Assembly: GCA_019116945.1 (NCBI GenBank)
Contig: DXAR01000027.1
Coordinates: 1 to 37,687, forward strand
DNA: 37,687 nt
Direction of reading: 5' to 3'
Origin: Candidatus Janibacter merdipullorum
GTDB taxonomy: Bacteria > Actinomycetota > Actinomycetes > Actinomycetales > Dermatophilaceae
Under the pieces are notes generated by a model. It saw nothing but the letters and a program-made list of their open reading frames with translations. It was not told the origin of the DNA and ran no database searches. The translations under genes were made by a program, and so were the position numbers. Shown here piece by piece: positions 29,057-37,687 of this stretch (positions are counted from its first letter, which is position 1; every line of letters starts with the position of its first letter).

Positions 29057-31216
29057 ATGACGCGCTCTGCCCGGTCCGCCGGGTCTCCTCGGATCCTCGC
29101 CACCCTCGCCGTGCTCCTCGTCCCGCTGCTCGTCGCCGCAGGGGCGGCGACCGCGAGCCCCCTTCCGGCGCAACGCCCCTCGACGGTGACGAAGGGGGCT
29201 GCCGCCACCCCGTCATGGACCTTCACCGGCGCCGGCTTCGGGCACGGCGTGGGGATGAGCCAGTACGGAGCCAGGGCGCAGGCGGAGGCCGGGTGGTCCG
29301 CGCGGCAGATCCTCGCCTTCTACTACCAGGGGACGACGTACGACCAGGTCGCCGACACCCAGACGATCCACGTGAACGTCCTCCACGGGGCGACGAGCAC
29401 GACGATCAGCGGCCGCTCCGTGGGCACCAACGGGGGGAAACTCACGGTGACCGCGGGCGGCCGGACGATGACCGCTCCCGCCGGGGTCGGCGTCACCCTG
29501 CGCCGGTCGGGGAGCACGGTCCTCGCCTCCTGCTCCTCGTGCTCACCGACCTCCGTCAGCGGCACCTCCGCCACGGTGACGTGGGACGAGTCGCGCACCG
29601 AGATGACGCGGGGCTCGCTGCGCTACCGCCACGCCCCCTTCGTCGTCTCGCGCACGCCCGGTGCCGCCACGCTCGAAGGGGTGCTCCGGCTGCGTCTGGC
29701 GGACGAGTACCTCGACCAGGTGCGCGAGGTCCCGTGGTCCTGGCCGGCGGCCGCGCAGGAGGCCCAGGCGGCGGCCGCCCGGGCCTACGCCCTCCGCAAG
29801 GTGGCCGCCGGGATCCGCAGTTCGTGTGCGTGCCACGTGACGAACGGGCAGGGGGACCAGGTCTACGGCCCGGTGCCCGGCGCCGGGGAGGCCGCGTGGT
29901 GGCCCCGCTGGCGCGCCGCGGTCCGCGCGGGAGGGCTCGCCGGCGCCGGCTACGTGCCCCGTCACGGCGGCCGGGTCATCGAGGCGCTCTACTCCTCCTC
30001 CAACGGCGGCTGGACCGTGGCCAACGAGGACATCTGGACAGGCGGCGCCCCGGTGCCCTATCTCCGCAGCCGCCGTGACACGTGGAGCACGACGCCTGCG
30101 AACCCCCGCCGCGCCTGGACCACGTCCGTGACCGGGACCGCGCTCGCCGCCGCCTTCGACCTCCCCGACGTCCGGCGACTCGACCTCAGCGACCGGTCGA
30201 GCGCGCACACGGTGCGGACGGCCACGGCCACCTCGGCGGCCGGTGTCAGACGGACCATCACCGGTGACCAGCTGCGGTCCCGGGTGTCGCTGTCGTCGAC
30301 CTCCTTCCGCCGGGGCACGGCCCGGACCGGCGGCTCCTCGGCCGCGGAGCTCGCCGCCGCCTCCGCCCGGAGCGCCCCGTCGGGCGCCACGGAGGTCGTC
30401 ATCGCCAGCGAGGCCGAGGCGCACACCCCGCACCTGCTCATGGCCCGACCCCTCGCCGGGCGGCTCCGGGCGCCCCTCCTCCTCAGCGGCGTCGACGCGC
30501 TGAGCCCGGCGACCGTCCGCGAGCTGGACCGCCGGGGCAGCCGCATCACCCGCGCCCATGTCGTCGCCGGCGCACCCATGGTGTCCGCGAAGGTCGTCGC
30601 GCAACTGCGGGCCCGCGGGATCTCCGTGTCCCGGGTGGGCCTCTCGGACAGGGACTACACGGCAGCAGCGGTTGTCGACCTCATGGAGGCCAGGGGTGGT
30701 GTCAGCGTCGCCGGGGCGTCCACGGCCCGGACGATCCCGGAGGCGGGCGCCTACTCGGCCGTGGCGGCCCGGCGCTCGGAGCCGATCGTGTGGGCCGGAC
30801 CGACCCGCGTCGGGTGGCGCTCCCGCGCCGCGCTCACCCGGGCGGGGGTACGGACCGTGCGGCTCGTCGGGTCGACCTCGCGGCTGTCGACCGAGGTGGA
30901 CCGGGACCTGCGTAGCCGTGGCTTCCGCACGATGCGCTTCAGCGGATCGAGCTCCTCGCACGTCTCCGCCGGGTTGGTGGAGTACTTCCGCAACACCTTC
31001 GTCGGCAGCCAGACGGTGCTCGCCCGCACCTCGTCGGGTCGCCAGGGGGACGCGGCCCTCGCCGCCGGGCTGGGTCGGCCGGTGCTCGTCGTCACGACGA
31101 CGGCGCCCGGATCGGTGACGACGACGCTGCAGCGCAGCCCGCAGTGGCCCATCGTGCGCGCCTTCGGGACGAGCCGCGTCGGCCCGGTCACGCTGACGAG
31201 AGCCGCCGAGGCCTGA
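29057..31216 (+). CDS. Secreted SpoIID/LytB-domain protein with C-terminal cell-wall-binding (CWB2-like) repeats
   Basis: Signal peptide; FTGAGFGHGVGMSQYGARAQAEAGWSARQILAFYYQGT, RLADEYLDQVREVPWSWPAAAQEAQAAAARAYAL; C-term EVVIASEAEAHTPHLLMARPLAGRLRAPLLLSGVDALSPATVREL and later repeats. Confidence 0.85.
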   Translation: MTRSARSAGSPRILATLAVLLVPLLVAAGAATASPLPAQRPSTVTKGAAATPSWTFTGAGFGHGVGMSQYGARAQAEAGWSARQILAFYYQGTTYDQVADTQTIHVNVLHGATSTTISGRSVGTNGGKLTVTAGGRTMTAPAGVGVTLRRSGSTVLASCSSCSPTSVSGTSATVTWDESRTEMTRGSLRYRHAPFVVSRTPGAATLEGVLRLRLADEYLDQVREVPWSWPAAAQEAQAAAARAYALRKVAAGIRSSCACHVTNGQGDQVYGPVPGAGEAAWWPRWRAAVRAGGLAGAGYVPRHGGRVIEALYSSSNGGWTVANEDIWTGGAPVPYLRSRRDTWSTTPANPRRAWTTSVTGTALAAAFDLPDVRRLDLSDRSSAHTVRTATATSAAGVRRTITGDQLRSRVSLSSTSFRRGTARTGGSSAAELAAASARSAPSGATEVVIASEAEAHTPHLLMARPLAGRLRAPLLLSGVDALSPATVRELDRRGSRITRAHVVAGAPMVSAKVVAQLRARGISVSRVGLSDRDYTAAAVVDLMEARGGVSVAGASTARTIPEAGAYSAVAARRSEPIVWAGPTRVGWRSRAALTRAGVRTVRLVGSTSRLSTEVDRDLRSRGFRTMRFSGSSSSHVSAGLVEYFRNTFVGSQTVLARTSSGRQGDAALAAGLGRPVLVVTTTAPGSVTTTLQRSPQWPIVRAFGTSRVGPVTLTRAAEA

Positions 31217-31240
31217 CCCGCGGGTGCGGGTCAGGCCTCG
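31207..31240. terminator. Bidirectional terminator-like hairpin overlapping SpoIID-gene stop
   Basis: Perfect 15-bp stem CGAGGCCTGACCCGC / GCGGGTCAGGCCTCG with 4-nt loop, between convergent genes. Confidence 0.8.
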
Positions 31241-31254
31241 TGGAGCGGTGCGGG

Positions 31255-31893
31255 TCAGACCAGGTCGACCGTGAGGGTGGCCTCGGTCTTGTCCTTGACC
31301 TCGTCCTCGGTGACGCCCGGGGCGAGCTCGCGCAGCACGAGGCCCTCGTCGGTGACGTCGATGACGGCGAGGTCGGTGATGATCCGCTGGACGACCCCCT
31401 TGCCCGTGAGGGGTAGGTCGCACTCGGTGAGGATCTTCGGCGAGCCGTCCTTGGCCGTGTGGTCCATGAGGACGATGACCTTCTTGGCGCCGTGGACGAG
31501 GTCCATCGCGCCGCCCATGCCCTTGACCATCTTGCCGGGGATCATCCAGTTGGCGATGTCGCCGTTCTCGGCCACCTGCATGGCGCCGAGGATCGCCGCA
31601 TCGACCTTGCCCCCGCGGATCATGGCGAAGCTCGTCGCGGAGTCGAAGATCGAGGCGCCCTTGCGCAGGGTGACGGTCTCCTTGCCGGCATTGATCATGT
31701 CCGGGTCGACGGCGTCGTCGGTGGGGTACGGGCCGACGCCGAGGATGCCGTTCTCGGACTGGAGGACGATCTCGACGTCGTCGGGGACGTAGTTGGGCAC
31801 GAGGGTCGGCATGCCGATGCCGAGGTTGACGTAGTCACCGTCGTGGAGCTCGGTGGCCGCGCGGGCGGCCATCTCTTCGCGGGTCAGTGCCAT
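31255..31893 (-). CDS. scoB: 3-oxoacid CoA-transferase subunit B
   Basis: [91 protein letters not shown]. Confidence 0.94.
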   Translation of the reverse strand: MALTREEMAARAATELHDGDYVNLGIGMPTLVPNYVPDDVEIVLQSENGILGVGPYPTDDAVDPDMINAGKETVTLRKGASIFDSATSFAMIRGGKVDAAILGAMQVAENGDIANWMIPGKMVKGMGGAMDLVHGAKKVIVLMDHTAKDGSPKILTECDLPLTGKGVVQRIITDLAVIDVTDEGLVLRELAPGVTEDEVKDKTEATLTVDLV

Positions 31894-31894
31894 G

Positions 31895-32701
31895 TCAGGA
31901 CTCCTGGCTCTCGGTGACGGTGCGCTTCTCGATGCGCTTGTCGGCGGCCTGCTCGGGCGTGAGGGGCACGACGCGCTGGACGTAGATGCCGGGCAGGTGG
32001 ACCTCGTCGGGCTCGATCTCCCCGGGCTCGACGAGCTCCTCGACCTCGGCGATGGTCACGAGACCGGCCATGGCGCAGAGGGGGTTGAAGTTGCGGGAGG
32101 TGGTGCGGAAGACGAGGTTGCCGTGGCGGTCGCCCTTCCACGCCCGGACGAGGGAGAAGTCGGCCGTGATGGCCGGCTCGAGGACGTACTCGTGGTCGAC
32201 GGTGGCCGTCGTGCCCTCCGGGGTGCGCTCCTTGACCGTGAAGGTCCGGGTCTCCTTCGGCGGGGAGGAGACGGCGACATTGCCCTCGGCGTCGTAGCGC
32301 CAGGGGAGGCCGCCGTCGGCGATCTGCGTGGCGACACCGGTGCGGGTCCAGAACCCGGCGATGCCGGAGCCGCCGGCGCGCAACTTCTCCGCGAGGGTGC
32401 CCTGGGGAGTCAGCTCGACCTCCAGCTCTCCGGAGAGGTACTGGCGGGCGAACTCCTTGTTCTCCCCGACGTAGGAGGAGACCATCCGCCGGATCTGGCC
32501 CCCGGCGAGGAGGACGCCCAGACCCCAGTCGTCGACGCCGCAGTTGTTCGACACGCACTCGAGGTCTGTCACCCCCGATGCGCGCAGGGAGTCGATGAGC
32601 ACGCTCGGGATGCCGCAGAGCCCGAAGCCGCCCACCGCGAGGGTGACGCCGTCGGGGATGTCCGCGACGGCGTCCTTGGGTGAGGAGACGACCTTGTCCA
32701 T
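31895..32701 (-). CDS. scoA: 3-oxoacid CoA-transferase subunit A
   Basis: [79 protein letters not shown] at 32701. Confidence 0.94.
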   Translation of the reverse strand: MDKVVSSPKDAVADIPDGVTLAVGGFGLCGIPSVLIDSLRASGVTDLECVSNNCGVDDWGLGVLLAGGQIRRMVSSYVGENKEFARQYLSGELEVELTPQGTLAEKLRAGGSGIAGFWTRTGVATQIADGGLPWRYDAEGNVAVSSPPKETRTFTVKERTPEGTTATVDHEYVLEPAITADFSLVRAWKGDRHGNLVFRTTSRNFNPLCAMAGLVTIAEVEELVEPGEIEPDEVHLPGIYVQRVVPLTPEQAADKRIEKRTVTESQES

Positions 32702-32994
32702 GGCCCCCAACGTACTGGCCTCCTCGCCCCCGGGGGTGTGGGGGGGAGCACACCCATCCGGGCGAAGGAAGGTCCCCGGCGCCTCCCTTCGGCGGTGGCG
32801 GTGTGCAATCCCTCGGCCGTGGCCGGCCGAAACCACAGGGACGTAATTACCCGCATGGGTCTGGCGTGTCCTGTGTGACTCGTGGAATAAGAGTGTCTGG
32901 CCTGATTTGTGTGCACCACGCGACCGGTGTGATGGATGAGGCCAAGTCACCCCGATCGGGTCCCCTGCCCGCCTCCCCACCTAGGAGCAGACGC

Positions 32995-34599
32995 GTGTCA
33001 CGTTCCGTCCGCATGGTCGGTGCCGTCCTCATCCCGGCATTCGCCCTCCCCGTCGCCACCACGAGCGTGGCTCGCGCCGCCGTCCCGAACCCCCCGACGA
33101 ACAACAACCTCCCCAGCGGTCTGGACATCGCCTCCCCTTACGTCCCGCAGTCGGTCTGCGACCCGGAGGCGAAGCCGGGTGTCACCGCCTTCGCGCGGCT
33201 CATGGCCAACCACTACGACGAGTTCAACTACGGCATCTCCCGCAACTGCAACGCGGGACTGACGGAGCACTCCGAGGGGCGGGCCCTGGACTGGATGCTC
33301 AATGCCTACGACCCGCACGAGCGCGAGGTCGCCGACTCGGTGATCTCGTGGCTGCTCGCGCCCGACTCGCAGGGGCGTCCGGCCGCGATGGCTCGCCGCT
33401 TCGGGGTCATGTACATCATCTGGAACCGGCAGATCTGGGGGACCTACCAGATGGACGCGGGCTGGCGGCCCTACAACGGCGTCAGCCCGCACACCGACCA
33501 CATCCACTTCAGCTTCAGCTGGGACGGCGCCATGCAGCGCACCTCCTGGTGGACGGGCAAGCCGTGGACCTCGGTGACGCGGGGCCCCGGTGGGCCCACC
33601 GTGCCCGTGACGCCGCCGAAGTCCTACCCCACGCTCCGGGAGGGGGCCTCGGGCCCGGACGTCGTCCTCGCGCAGAAGGTCCTCGGGGTCACCGCCGACG
33701 GTGCCTTCGGCCCGGCGACGAAGAGTGCCCTCATCTCCTGGCAGAAGAGGAACGGCGTCAAGGCGACCGGGGTCCTCGACTCGGCGACGTGGAACCGGAT
33801 GATCCTTCTCGGCGAGGTCCCCGCCCGCGGTGACGACAAGGGGGGTGCGCTCGCCCCGCACATGAAGACCTCGGTGCGTCTCGGCTCGAGCGGTGAGGCT
33901 GTCAAGGCCCTCCAGCGGGAGCTGAAGATCACCGTGGACGGGCAGTTCGGGCCGGCGACCGACCGGGCCGTGCGCGAGTTCCAGAAGGCCAAGCAGCTGC
34001 GGGTCGACGGGTTCGTCACCCAGAACGTGTGGAAGGCGCTCGCCGGCCTCGACTACAAGAAGAACGGCACCAAGCCCAAGCCCAAGCCGACGCACAAGCA
34101 CCCCGAGCTGCACGAGCCCAAGGCCCCGGCCCCGCCCAAGGGAGCCACCGTGAAGACGACGACCGAGTTCAGCCAGGTCAAGTCCCAGGTCCTCGCCGCC
34201 GGCGCCCGCGGCGGTGCGGTCAAGGCCCTCCAGCGGGTGCTCCCCGGCGTGTCCGTCGACGGTGTCTATGGCAGCACGACGACGACGGCCGTGCGCAGCT
34301 TCCAGCGCACCCACGACCTCCCCGTCACGGGAATCGTCGACGGCGACACGTGGGACCAGCTGGAGCGTCTCGAGTACCCCTTCCTCAAGTACCGCAAGAC
34401 CGTCCTCAAGCCCGGCTCCACCGGGTACGCGGTGACGCTCGTGCAGAGGTACCTCGGGGTCCGCGCCGACGGGAAGTTCGGTGGGCCCACCCAGGACGCG
34501 GTCAAGGCGCTGCAGGGGCGTCACGGCCTCGCCCGCACCGGCTACGTCGGCGGGGTGACCTGGCAGGCGCTGGAGCGCGAGGTCCGCGCCCGCCGCTGA
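32995..34599 (+). CDS. Secreted LAS-metallopeptidase-like domain protein with four peptidoglycan-binding (PG_binding_1) repeats
   Basis: GTG start with signal peptide; [10 protein letters not shown] and HTDHIHFSF metal-site-like motifs; repeats at [18 protein letters not shown].., [18 protein letters not shown].., [18 protein letters not shown].., [18 protein letters not shown].. Confidence 0.85.
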   Translation: MSRSVRMVGAVLIPAFALPVATTSVARAAVPNPPTNNNLPSGLDIASPYVPQSVCDPEAKPGVTAFARLMANHYDEFNYGISRNCNAGLTEHSEGRALDWMLNAYDPHEREVADSVISWLLAPDSQGRPAAMARRFGVMYIIWNRQIWGTYQMDAGWRPYNGVSPHTDHIHFSFSWDGAMQRTSWWTGKPWTSVTRGPGGPTVPVTPPKSYPTLREGASGPDVVLAQKVLGVTADGAFGPATKSALISWQKRNGVKATGVLDSATWNRMILLGEVPARGDDKGGALAPHMKTSVRLGSSGEAVKALQRELKITVDGQFGPATDRAVREFQKAKQLRVDGFVTQNVWKALAGLDYKKNGTKPKPKPTHKHPELHEPKAPAPPKGATVKTTTEFSQVKSQVLAAGARGGAVKALQRVLPGVSVDGVYGSTTTTAVRSFQRTHDLPVTGIVDGDTWDQLERLEYPFLKYRKTVLKPGSTGYAVTLVQRYLGVRADGKFGGPTQDAVKALQGRHGLARTGYVGGVTWQALEREVRARR

Positions 34600-34601
34600 G
34601 C

Positions 34602-35318
34602 TCAGCCCGCGGTCACGCCCTCGCTCGCCGCCCGGCGAGCGAGGGCGTCCGCGTCCACGGCCCCCAGGTGCACGACGAGCGAACCGTCACGGGCCCAGAC
34701 GGCGAGGGCGGCCCGGAGTATCTCGGCGGCCGAGGGGTCGACGAGCTGGAGCCGGGCCCCGGGTGCAGGGTCGACAGCGGCGTCCGCCTCCGCGACGACC
34801 TCGGCGTAGGAGGTGGTGGTGCCGTCGACGGTGAGGGCCGGGCTCGTGTCCTCCGGCTCCTGCCAGGGGTCGAAGTCGTCACCGAAGGAGGCGAGGTCGG
34901 CGGCCTCGTCCATGACCCCCTCCGGGAGCGAGTGCCCGGCGGAGCGCGCGAGAGCCCCGCGGGTCACGAGCACGCCCGGGACGTCGTCGGAGAGGTGGGC
35001 GACGTCATCGGTGACGACGAGGGCCGCCGTGCGGGAGCCGTCGAGGTCGACGTGGGCCCCCACCGACCACGCCGCCCAGGCCCAGTAGAGCAGGCGCCAG
35101 TGCGGGCGCAGGGCCAGCCGGACGACGTCGTCGGGCTCGACATCCCACTCCTCCTGGAGGGCATTGCCCGCCTTGCTCACCCAGGTCCCGAGGACGCGCC
35201 CGGAGAGCTCGACCCGTTCGCCGGCCGTGGGGCCGGGCTCGTCGTCGTAGCACGTGATCCGGGGGGCGGCGGAGTCGCGGGCGTTGAGGGCGGTGAGGAC
35301 CTCTGGGGGAGTGGGCAT
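34602..35318 (-). CDS. TIGR03089 family protein (actinobacterial AMP-binding-like)
   Basis: PRITCYDDEPGPTAGERVELSGRVLGTWVSKAGNALQEEWDVEPDDVVRLALRPHWRLLYWAWAAWSVGAHV typical of this family. Confidence 0.8.
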   Translation of the reverse strand: MPTPPEVLTALNARDSAAPRITCYDDEPGPTAGERVELSGRVLGTWVSKAGNALQEEWDVEPDDVVRLALRPHWRLLYWAWAAWSVGAHVDLDGSRTAALVVTDDVAHLSDDVPGVLVTRGALARSAGHSLPEGVMDEAADLASFGDDFDPWQEPEDTSPALTVDGTTTSYAEVVAEADAAVDPAPGARLQLVDPSAAEILRAALAVWARDGSLVVHLGAVDADALARRAASEGVTAG

Positions 35319-35420
35319 GACCCCACCTTACGAAGGGGGGCCACGGCCGCCCGACGACATGGCGCCGTGGGCGGTTCACCTCCCGCGGGACCCGGGGTGG
35401 TCGCATAGGCTGCTGCCGAG

Positions 35421-37334
35421 ATGAGCGGCGACGAGACAGACGCGGGCCTGACGATCGCGATCGTGGGGCCCAGCCACCCCTACAAGGGTGGGGTGGCGGC
35501 GCACACGACGAGCCTCGCGCACGAGCTCACCGACGCCGGGCACGACGTCACGCTCGTGTCCTGGAGCCACCTGTACCCGACCTTCTTCTACCCGGGCGAG
35601 CAGCCGACGCCGAGCAACGGCGACCCGGACCTGCCGCCCTTCCCCCGGACCGTCCGGGCCCTCTCGTGGGCCCGGCCGGACTCCCTCGTCCGGGCCGGTC
35701 GTCGGTTGCACGACGTCGACCTCGTCATCGTCGTCCACGTCATCCCGCCCGTCGTCCCGCTCCACCTGGCCCTCCTCCGCGCCGCCGGTGTCGGGCGCAC
35801 GGCGATGACCGGCCGGGGGCCGCGCAGCGTCGTCATCGCCCACAACGTGCTGCCCCACGAGCCGCACCCGGGGGACGCGGCCCTCATGAAGACCTTCTTC
35901 CGCCGGGTCGACGCGGTCGTCGTCCACTCCGCGGACCAGGCCCGGCTGGCGCGGGAGCTCGACGCCGAGCACGTCGTCGTGACCGACCTCCCGCCGCACC
36001 TGCCCGGCGGTGCCCCCGTCGAGCGGGCCGAGCACGACGGGCCCGCCCGGCTGCTCGCCCTGGGGCTCGTCCGCGGCTACAAGGGCATCGACATCCTCCT
36101 CCGGGCGATGATGCGCGTCCCCGGGGTCTCGCTCACCGTCGCCGGGGAGATCTGGGGCAATGCCGGGGACGAGCTCCGTCGGCTCGCCGCGACCCGTGAG
36201 CTGCGGGACCGGGTGAGCATCCACAGCGGCTACGTCCCGGCGGACCGGATCGCCCCGCTGCTCGCCGACCACGACGTCCTCAGCCTGACCTACCGCAGCG
36301 CGACCGCCAGCCAGAACGTCCTCCTCGCCCACGAGCACGGGCTTGCCGTGCTCGCCTCCGATGTCGGCACCTTCGGCGACCAGGTCCGGGACGGGGTCGA
36401 CGGGTACCTCGTCCCGCCGGAGGACGAGGACGCCATCGTCGCGGTCCTCGAGCGGTTGGCCGACCCCGAGGAGGTGGCCCGGATCCGTCGCGGGGTGAGC
36501 GCGCCGGACCTCTCGGCCCCGTGGAGCCGCTACGTCGGTGCCCTCGAGGCCCTCGGCGCGGATGCCTTCGGCGCCGACCCGACGGTGACGCCGACCCCTC
36601 GGCGCCGCTCACGACTGGGGCGACTGGCCGACCGGGTGGAGGGCGCGGTGGCCCTGGCCCAGGTGGTCCGCGAGCGACGGCGGCCGCGCCTCGACCTGCA
36701 GCGGCACGACTTCCCTGCCTGGGTCCGGGCCACCGATGTCCTCACCCACGACGACGAGGCCGAGCGGGCGACGGGGCTCATCCGCGAGCTGCGGCTGCCC
36801 GGCCGCGGGGACCGGATCGCCGACTGGGCAGCCCTCGGGGCACTCGAGGTGCTCATCGGGCTCACGGACGAAGGGCGGCGCGAGGCCCTCATCATCGACG
36901 CCTCCGGCAACGGGTCCCCCTTCGCCACCTGGGCTCGTGCGGCCGGCTACGCCCCGGTGGAGGTCGAGCTCACGGGGGAGCGGTCGTCGATGACGCTGCT
37001 CGACGTCGACACGGCGACGCTCGACGTCGTCACCCGCCTCCACCCCGACGACGCCCGCGCCTCGGACGTCGACGAGACCCTGACCCAGGCGGGCTGGGCG
37101 CTGCGCACGGGTGGCCTCCTCTGCCTCACCCTCCCGGTGGGGGGCCGCGGCGAGGACATCATCGCCGGTGCCGCGGACCTGCGGGCCGTCGTCGCCCGCG
37201 CCGGTGACGCCGGATTCACGCTCGTCGGTGACGTCGACGGTGAGATCACCGCCCGACTGCGGCGCGCGGCCACGGTGAGCACGGACCCCGACGCGGCGCA
37301 CTCCCTCGTCCGCCTGACCTTCCGTCGCCGATGA
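35421..37334 (+). CDS. Glycosyltransferase family 4 protein with extra C-terminal (methyltransferase-like) domain
   Basis: IAIVGPSHPYKGGVAAHTTSLAHELTDAGHDVTLVSW, LALGLVRGYKGIDILLRAM, VLLAHEHGLAVLASDVGTFGDQVRDGVDGYLVPPED; C-term ALIIDASGNGSPFATWARAAGYAPVEVEL...DVDETLTQAGWALRTGGLLCLTLPVGG. Confidence 0.85.
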   Translation: MSGDETDAGLTIAIVGPSHPYKGGVAAHTTSLAHELTDAGHDVTLVSWSHLYPTFFYPGEQPTPSNGDPDLPPFPRTVRALSWARPDSLVRAGRRLHDVDLVIVVHVIPPVVPLHLALLRAAGVGRTAMTGRGPRSVVIAHNVLPHEPHPGDAALMKTFFRRVDAVVVHSADQARLARELDAEHVVVTDLPPHLPGGAPVERAEHDGPARLLALGLVRGYKGIDILLRAMMRVPGVSLTVAGEIWGNAGDELRRLAATRELRDRVSIHSGYVPADRIAPLLADHDVLSLTYRSATASQNVLLAHEHGLAVLASDVGTFGDQVRDGVDGYLVPPEDEDAIVAVLERLADPEEVARIRRGVSAPDLSAPWSRYVGALEALGADAFGADPTVTPTPRRRSRLGRLADRVEGAVALAQVVRERRRPRLDLQRHDFPAWVRATDVLTHDDEAERATGLIRELRLPGRGDRIADWAALGALEVLIGLTDEGRREALIIDASGNGSPFATWARAAGYAPVEVELTGERSSMTLLDVDTATLDVVTRLHPDDARASDVDETLTQAGWALRTGGLLCLTLPVGGRGEDIIAGAADLRAVVARAGDAGFTLVGDVDGEITARLRRAATVSTDPDAAHSLVRLTFRRR

Positions 37335-37687
37335 CCGCGGAGACGGGGGCGCCCCGGCGGACCACGCGGCAGCGCGTCGTCGACGGCCTGCGGATCGGTG
37401 TCCTCGTCCTCATCCTCGTCGCCGTGGCGGTCGCCCTCTGGAGCAACTGGGAGGAGGTCCGCGGTGACCTCACGCGTCTCGGCCCGGGGACCCTCCTCGC
37501 GGCCACCCTCCTCGCGCTCCTCTCGCCCTTCCTCACCGTCCTCGGCTGGCGTGTCCTCCTCGCCGACCTCGGCTCACGGCTGCCCATCGCCCAGGCCAGC
37601 GGGGTCTTCTTCGTGGGGCAGCTCGGCAAGTACCTGCCCGGCTCGGTGTGGTCCGTCGTCGTCCAGACCGAGATGGCGGCGAAGCTC
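37331..37687 (+). CDS. Lysylphosphatidylglycerol synthase TM-region-like membrane protein, 3'-truncated by window edge
   Basis: Hydrophobic helices, GWRVLLADLGSRLPIAQASGVFFVGQLGKYLPGSVWSVVVQTEMA typical of the LPG_synthase_TM family; ATGA overlap with upstream gene; open at right edge. Confidence 0.8.
   Translation, partial: MTAETGAPRRTTRQRVVDGLRIGVLVLILVAVAVALWSNWEEVRGDLTRLGPGTLLAATLLALLSPFLTVLGWRVLLADLGSRLPIAQASGVFFVGQLGKYLPGSVWSVVVQTEMAAKL

Noticed and set aside
29543-31423. 626-aa minus-strand ORF
   Set aside because: Antisense of the SpoIID-CWB2 gene; no motifs, Arg/Gly/Ala-biased.
32770-32994. c-di-AMP (ydaO) riboswitch call
   Set aside because: Context is suggestive but I could not see the conserved ydaO sequence blocks; left as a leader of unknown type.

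Overview
This is a high-GC actinobacterial chromosomal window. It looks like an Intrasporangiaceae/Janibacter-type organism, but that is inferred from composition and gene content only. It is densely coding, with about 34 supported CDS plus one degenerate locus. I saw no rRNA, tRNA, CRISPR array, prophage or transposase. Recognisable blocks are: two acyl-CoA carboxylase beta subunits (one cut by the left edge); a pccB-accE / birA / class III adenylate cyclase neighbourhood; an OmpR/HK two-component pair; purK-purE; a UDP-sugar dehydrogenase; an acyl-CoA dehydrogenase; a 3-hydroxyacyl-CoA dehydrogenase; a lutABC lactate-utilisation operon; a scoAB pair; and an envelope-flavoured stretch (LCP ligase, GT2, SpoIID-CWB2 protein, secreted LAS-like/PG-binding protein, GT4 fusion, LPG-synthase-like membrane protein). 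Most of it is ordinary core chromosome, and I did not find an obvious new multi-gene system. The items most worth a second look are: (i) a strongly over-represented 10-mer RCGAAGGGGG in both orientations, in genes and between genes, including the stem of one terminator; (ii) an RNase HI whose acidic C-terminal tail ends in PLSLF, resembling the bacterial sliding-clamp binding motif; (iii) a deletion-scar locus where the 5' ends of a divergent enolase-superfamily gene and an amidase gene are missing and fused; (iv) a duplicated palindromic element upstream of a subtilisin-like protease; (v) a GT4 protein with an apparent methyltransferase-like C-terminal domain. All claims are from reading the sequence by eye; no searches were run.
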